From: Bacillota bacterium
GTDB lineage: Bacteria > Bacillota > DTU030
Direction: 5' to 3'
Assembly: GCA_012842325.1 (NCBI GenBank)
Contig: DUTA01000074.1
Location: 1-7,985, forward strand
Length of the DNA stretch: 7,985 nucleotides
The notes under the pieces: model-generated
Seen by the model: the letters and a program-made list of their open reading frames with translations, nothing else
Told to the model about the DNA's origin: nothing
Databases searched by the model: none
Program-made: the position numbers and the translations under genes
Part shown: positions 4,894-7,985 of the stretch, one piece after another
Layout of the letters: every line of letters starts with the position of its first letter
How positions within the stretch are numbered: the stretch's first letter is position 1

Positions 4894-6153
4894 CTAGGCC
4901 GGCTCTTCCAAACGCCAGATCTGGGCGCCCAATTTCTGTAATTTCTTTTCAATGGCCTCATACCCGCGATCAACATGGTAGATGTTGTCGATGGTGGTCT
5001 TTCCTTCGGCGACCAACCCGGCCAGGATCAAAGCAACCCCCGCCCGCAGATCCGAGGCCTCGACGGCGGAACCGGTCAGACCCTCCACTCCCCGGATTAT
5101 GGCCGCCCTACCTTCGGTCTTGATCTGGGCCCCCATCCGCAGCAGTTCATCCACATGCTTGAAGCGATTGGCAAAAATATTTTCGATGATCACGCTGGTG
5201 CCTTTGGCAATGCTGAGCATGGCCATGGTCTGGGGCTGCATATCGGTGGGGTAGCCGGGATAAGGCAGTGTTTTTATATCTACACCCACCAGGCGCCCGG
5301 TCCCCCGGACCCGGATGCCGGTTTCCCCCCCCTCAACTTCAGCCCCGGCTTCCCGCAGCTTCGCCGCTATCGGCTCCACGTGTTCGAAGATCCCGTTCTC
5401 GATGAGGATTTCACCGCCGGTCATGGCCGCCGCCACCATAAAGGTACCCGTCTCAATCCGATCGGGGATAACGGTATAACTGATGGGGCCCAGGCTTTCC
5501 ACACCGTCAATTTTTATTGTATCCGTTCCGGCCCCCCGGATCCGGGCTCCCATTTTGTTGAGAAAATTCTGCAGATCTACAATCTCCGGCTCCTTGGCGG
5601 CATTGCGGATGATGGTCGTGCCCCTGGCCCGCACGGCCGCCATCATTATATTTTCCGTCGCGCCGACACTGGGAAAATCAAGGTGCACCTCGGCTCCCCG
5701 CAGGCCCTTGGTTTCCGCATAGACATAGCCGTGCCTTTCGGTAATCTGGGCATTCAAGGCCCGGAGGCCCTTTAGGTGTAAATCAATGGGGCGGGGGCCG
5801 ATATTACATCCCCCCGGATAGGCAACCCTTACCTTCCCCTTCCGGGCCAGGAGGGCGCCCATGAGGAAAATTGAGGAACGGGTTTCCCGCATCAGGTTCT
5901 CCGGTATTTCCCAGTTGTCAATCTGCCCTGTGTCAATGGACAGGTTCCTCCCTTCCCTCCTGACCTCGGCACCCAGCGATTCCAGGATCCTGGTCATCAC
6001 CGTTACATCCCGCAGGTACGGGGCATCACAGATGGTACAGCGACCAGCAGCCAGTACGGTAGCCGCCATGATGGGCAGGGTTGCATTCTTTGCCCCATTT
6101 ACATGAACTGTACCCTGCAGCGGGACGCCGCCAATTATGGCAAATCGCTCCAC
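4894..6153 (-). CDS. murA: UDP-N-acetylglucosamine 1-carboxyvinyltransferase MurA
   Basis: MurA transfers enolpyruvate from phosphoenolpyruvate to UDP-N-acetylglucosamine, the first committed cytoplasmic step of peptidoglycan synthesis and the target of fosfomycin. The full-length 419-residue protein has NGAKNA with Lys22/Asn23, the active-site loop PGGCNIGPRPIDLHLKGL with Cys116, GYPTDMQPQ with the general acid Asp304, and VDRGYE with Arg396. Because the loop has Cys rather than Asp, the enzyme should be fosfomycin-sensitive. The GTG start is supported by GGGAGG 9 bases upstream. It lies 41 bases after murC and 31 bases before ftsQ, so it is likely co-transcribed. Firmicutes often carry two copies (murAA/murAB); which one this is cannot be told from this window. 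murB, which makes the next enzyme, is absent from the adjacent positions. Confidence 0.98.
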   Translation of the reverse strand: MERFAIIGGVPLQGTVHVNGAKNATLPIMAATVLAAGRCTICDAPYLRDVTVMTRILESLGAEVRREGRNLSIDTGQIDNWEIPENLMRETRSSIFLMGALLARKGKVRVAYPGGCNIGPRPIDLHLKGLRALNAQITERHGYVYAETKGLRGAEVHLDFPSVGATENIMMAAVRARGTTIIRNAAKEPEIVDLQNFLNKMGARIRGAGTDTIKIDGVESLGPISYTVIPDRIETGTFMVAAAMTGGEILIENGIFEHVEPIAAKLREAGAEVEGGETGIRVRGTGRLVGVDIKTLPYPGYPTDMQPQTMAMLSIAKGTSVIIENIFANRFKHVDELLRMGAQIKTEGRAAIIRGVEGLTGSAVEASDLRAGVALILAGLVAEGKTTIDNIYHVDRGYEAIEKKLQKLGAQIWRLEEPA

Positions 6154-6194
6154 CGACCCGCACCTCCCAGTTTCTCCTTACTCCCACAGCCCTG

Positions 6195-7574
6195 CTATTC
6201 CTTCAGGCAAGCCACCAATTCCTCGCCAACCTTCCAGACATCGCCGGCACCAATGGTCAGCACCAGATCTCCCTTGCCGAGCCTCCCTTTGAGGTACCTG
6301 GGTATCTCCGCCATTTCTTCGATATATTTTACTCTAATCCCCTGCGCTCCAATCTCCGCAGCGATGGTTTCCCCGGTAATGCCGAGTATAGGTTGTTCCC
6401 CGGCGGAGTAGATATCAGTCACAATCACTTCATCGGCAGCGGTAAAAGCCCGCCCAAACTCGGCCTTGAGGAATTTTGTCCTGGTATACCGGTGGGGCTG
6501 GAAGATGACAATGATCCGGTTAAAAATTCCTGCCCGGGCCGCCTTCAGGGTAGCCCGGATCTCCGTCGGATGATGGGCATAGTCATCCACCACCTTGATC
6601 CCCGCCACTTCCCCCAGCAATTCAAAGCGCCGGTGGACACCCCGGAAGGTCTCCAAGGCCTCGGCAATTTGGGAGAAGGAAAGTCCCAGCTCCAGGCCCA
6701 CGGCCACCGCTGCCAGGCTGTTGGCCACATTGTGTTCGCCCGGGACCTTTAAGGTCAGTTGCCCCAACTCCCGCCCACCCCTGTAGACCCGGCAGCGGCT
6801 GCCCAGATCAAGGGGGGTAATATCCCTGGCGGTAAGATGGGCCTCCTGCTGATGAATCCCGTAGGTTATTACCCGCCCCTTTACCCCGGGAATAATCTTT
6901 TCCACAAGATAACTGTCCCGGCAGAGAACGGCGACGCCTCCCTTTTTTACTGCCGCCACAAAGGCGGCGAAGGCCTCCACGATCTTGTCCACAGTGCCGT
7001 AATAATCAAGGTGATCATTCTCGATGTTGGTGACCACGGCAATCTCCGGCTGCAAACGCAGGAAAGAGCCGTCACTTTCATCGGCCTCCGCCACCAGGTA
7101 TTCCCCCGTCCCCAGTTTGGCGTTTCCGCCGATATCGTTTAATTCCCCGCCAATAAGGAAAGTGGGATCCAGGCCGTTTTTTTCCAGCACCAGGGAGATC
7201 ATGGAAGTAGTGGTCGTCTTTCCGTGGCTGCCGGCCACGGCAATACCCCGTTTCATGTTCATCAGCTCAGCCAGGATCTCACCCCGGGTGTAGATGGGGA
7301 TATTGGCTTCCCGGGCCGCAACCACCTCCACATTGGCTTCCGGAATGGCCGAAGATACCACCAGCAGATCGGGGGCATTGAGGTTCTCCCGCCGGTGGCC
7401 GATGTAGGTGCTGGCCCCCAGGCTCTCCAGACGTTGGATGGTGCTGGATGGTTTTAGATCGGAACCGGAAATATTATAACCCATTTCTAATAATACCTTG
7501 GCAATGGCACTCATACCGGCACCGCCAATTCCCACGAAGTGTACGCGACGCTGCGGAGATAGCAACCCTTTCAT
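6195..7574 (-). CDS. murC: UDP-N-acetylmuramate--L-alanine ligase MurC
   Basis: MurC is the ATP-dependent cytoplasmic ligase that adds the first residue (L-Ala) of the peptidoglycan stem peptide. The 459-residue protein shows all three Mur ligase domains: an N-terminal UDP-binding Rossmann fold with VGIGGAGMSAIAKVL (14-28); the central ATPase with P-loop GSHGKTTTT (115-123), EADESDGSF (163-171) and NIENDHLDYY (183-192); and the C-terminal domain with DDYAHHPTEI (330-339) and FQPHRYTRT (358-366). The ATG at 7574 directly abuts its AAGGAG, which is unusually close. A TTG three codons in (7563-7565) would have a normal 9-base gap, giving 456 residues, so the start is uncertain by three codons. 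It follows murG after 83 bases and precedes murA by 41. Confidence 0.98.
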   Translation of the reverse strand: MKGLLSPQRRVHFVGIGGAGMSAIAKVLLEMGYNISGSDLKPSSTIQRLESLGASTYIGHRRENLNAPDLLVVSSAIPEANVEVVAAREANIPIYTRGEILAELMNMKRGIAVAGSHGKTTTTSMISLVLEKNGLDPTFLIGGELNDIGGNAKLGTGEYLVAEADESDGSFLRLQPEIAVVTNIENDHLDYYGTVDKIVEAFAAFVAAVKKGGVAVLCRDSYLVEKIIPGVKGRVITYGIHQQEAHLTARDITPLDLGSRCRVYRGGRELGQLTLKVPGEHNVANSLAAVAVGLELGLSFSQIAEALETFRGVHRRFELLGEVAGIKVVDDYAHHPTEIRATLKAARAGIFNRIIVIFQPHRYTRTKFLKAEFGRAFTAADEVIVTDIYSAGEQPILGITGETIAAEIGAQGIRVKYIEEMAEIPRYLKGRLGKGDLVLTIGAGDVWKVGEELVACLKE

Positions 7575-7657
7575 CTCCTTCCAAGGGGGATAATGGATGT
7601 AAGTAGGTCAAAAAATGGGTCGTGTATCACCATGTTATGCGCCGGGAATAGGAAGTG

Positions 7658-7985
7658 TTACAAAAGAGATTTCTGCCTACCGGCCAACTCATAGATTAAT
7701 TCCACCAGAAGGTCTTCGGCCTGTCTTTGCCCGAGCTTGCGACTTTTTTCCGCCATGCGCTGCAGGCGGGCAGGATCCCGCAAAAGCTCCAGTACCTGCA
7801 TGGCCAGGGTGGCGCCATCCAACTCCCTCTCCCTGATTACCACCGCGGCCCCTTCCCGTTCCAACAACCTGGCATTGTATTCCTGGTGATTGCCCGTCAC
7901 GTAGGGAGAAGGGATCAAAATGGCCGGTACTCCCCGGGCGGTAAGTTCGGCCAGGGTCGTGGCCCCGGCCCGGGCGACCACCAGG
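7658..7985 (-). CDS. murG: MurG, C-terminal part (UDP-GlcNAc:lipid I transferase)
   Basis: MurG adds GlcNAc to lipid I on the inner face of the membrane to make lipid II. The roughly 109 residues seen are the C-terminal part of a GT28-type glycosyltransferase that runs past the right edge. The donor-binding segment RAGATTLAELTARGVPAILI and the following PSPYVTGNHQEYNARLLE are diagnostic of MurG. The protein ends normally at TAA (7658-7660), with a charged helical tail. Gene order murG-murC is typical of dcw clusters. The 83 bases between it and murC show no terminator; TTGACC occurs there but has no -10 at a suitable distance, so one transcript is likely. Confidence 0.95.
   Translation of the reverse strand, partial: LVVARAGATTLAELTARGVPAILIPSPYVTGNHQEYNARLLEREGAAVVIRERELDGATLAMQVLELLRDPARLQRMAEKSRKLGQRQAEDLLVELIYELAGRQKSLL

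Noticed and set aside
4975..5775. Long plus-strand open frame opposite murA (266 codons)
   Set aside because: It lies antisense to a gene with all catalytic residues intact, has no recognisable domain, and is rich in Gly/Pro/His as expected from the complement of a GC-rich gene.
7575..7657. TTGACC in the murG-murC gap, considered as a murC promoter
   Set aside because: No -10-like hexamer lies 16-18 bases downstream, so I do not call a promoter.

Overview
The window holds part of a division and cell wall (dcw) cluster joined to the spoIIG sporulation operon. All genes read on the minus strand. This marks an endospore-forming Firmicute. The moderately high G+C and frequent GTG/TTG starts suggest the class Clostridia (Moorella/Peptococcaceae-like) rather than Bacillus; this placement is inference. 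The sequence is close to textbook for the core genes, and I see no sign of a novel defence system, mobile element, CRISPR array, tRNA or rRNA.

In transcription order (right to left): the 3' end of murG (7985-7658), murC (7574-6195), murA (6153-4894), ftsQ/divIB (4862-4071), ftsZ (3953-2907), a 321-base intergenic region, spoIIGA (2585-1713), sigE (1667-936), an IclR-family regulator (864-88), and the first codons of an unidentified gene (20 to beyond position 1). MurG, MurC and MurA make and modify peptidoglycan precursors. FtsQ and FtsZ build the division machinery. Sigma-E is the early mother-cell sporulation factor, made as an inactive precursor and activated by the membrane protease SpoIIGA after the asymmetric septum (which needs FtsZ) has formed. 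The window therefore runs from wall synthesis to division to compartment-specific transcription.

The non-coding DNA carries the more interesting signals. Upstream of ftsZ lies a sigma-H-like promoter with a perfect core Spo0A box just ahead of it. After ftsZ there is a hairpin and then a factor-independent terminator. Upstream of spoIIGA there is a perfect TATAAT with a -35-like CTGACA at 21-base spacing, the layout of the Spo0A-activated spoIIG promoter of B. subtilis, followed by a possible 17-codon leader ORF. At the left end, a palindrome resembling the E. coli IclR operator abuts a -10 element in front of the next gene, pointing to a local IclR switch.

Genes expected from related clusters but absent here are murB (between murC and murA), ftsA (before ftsZ) and sigG (after sigE, where the IclR gene sits).
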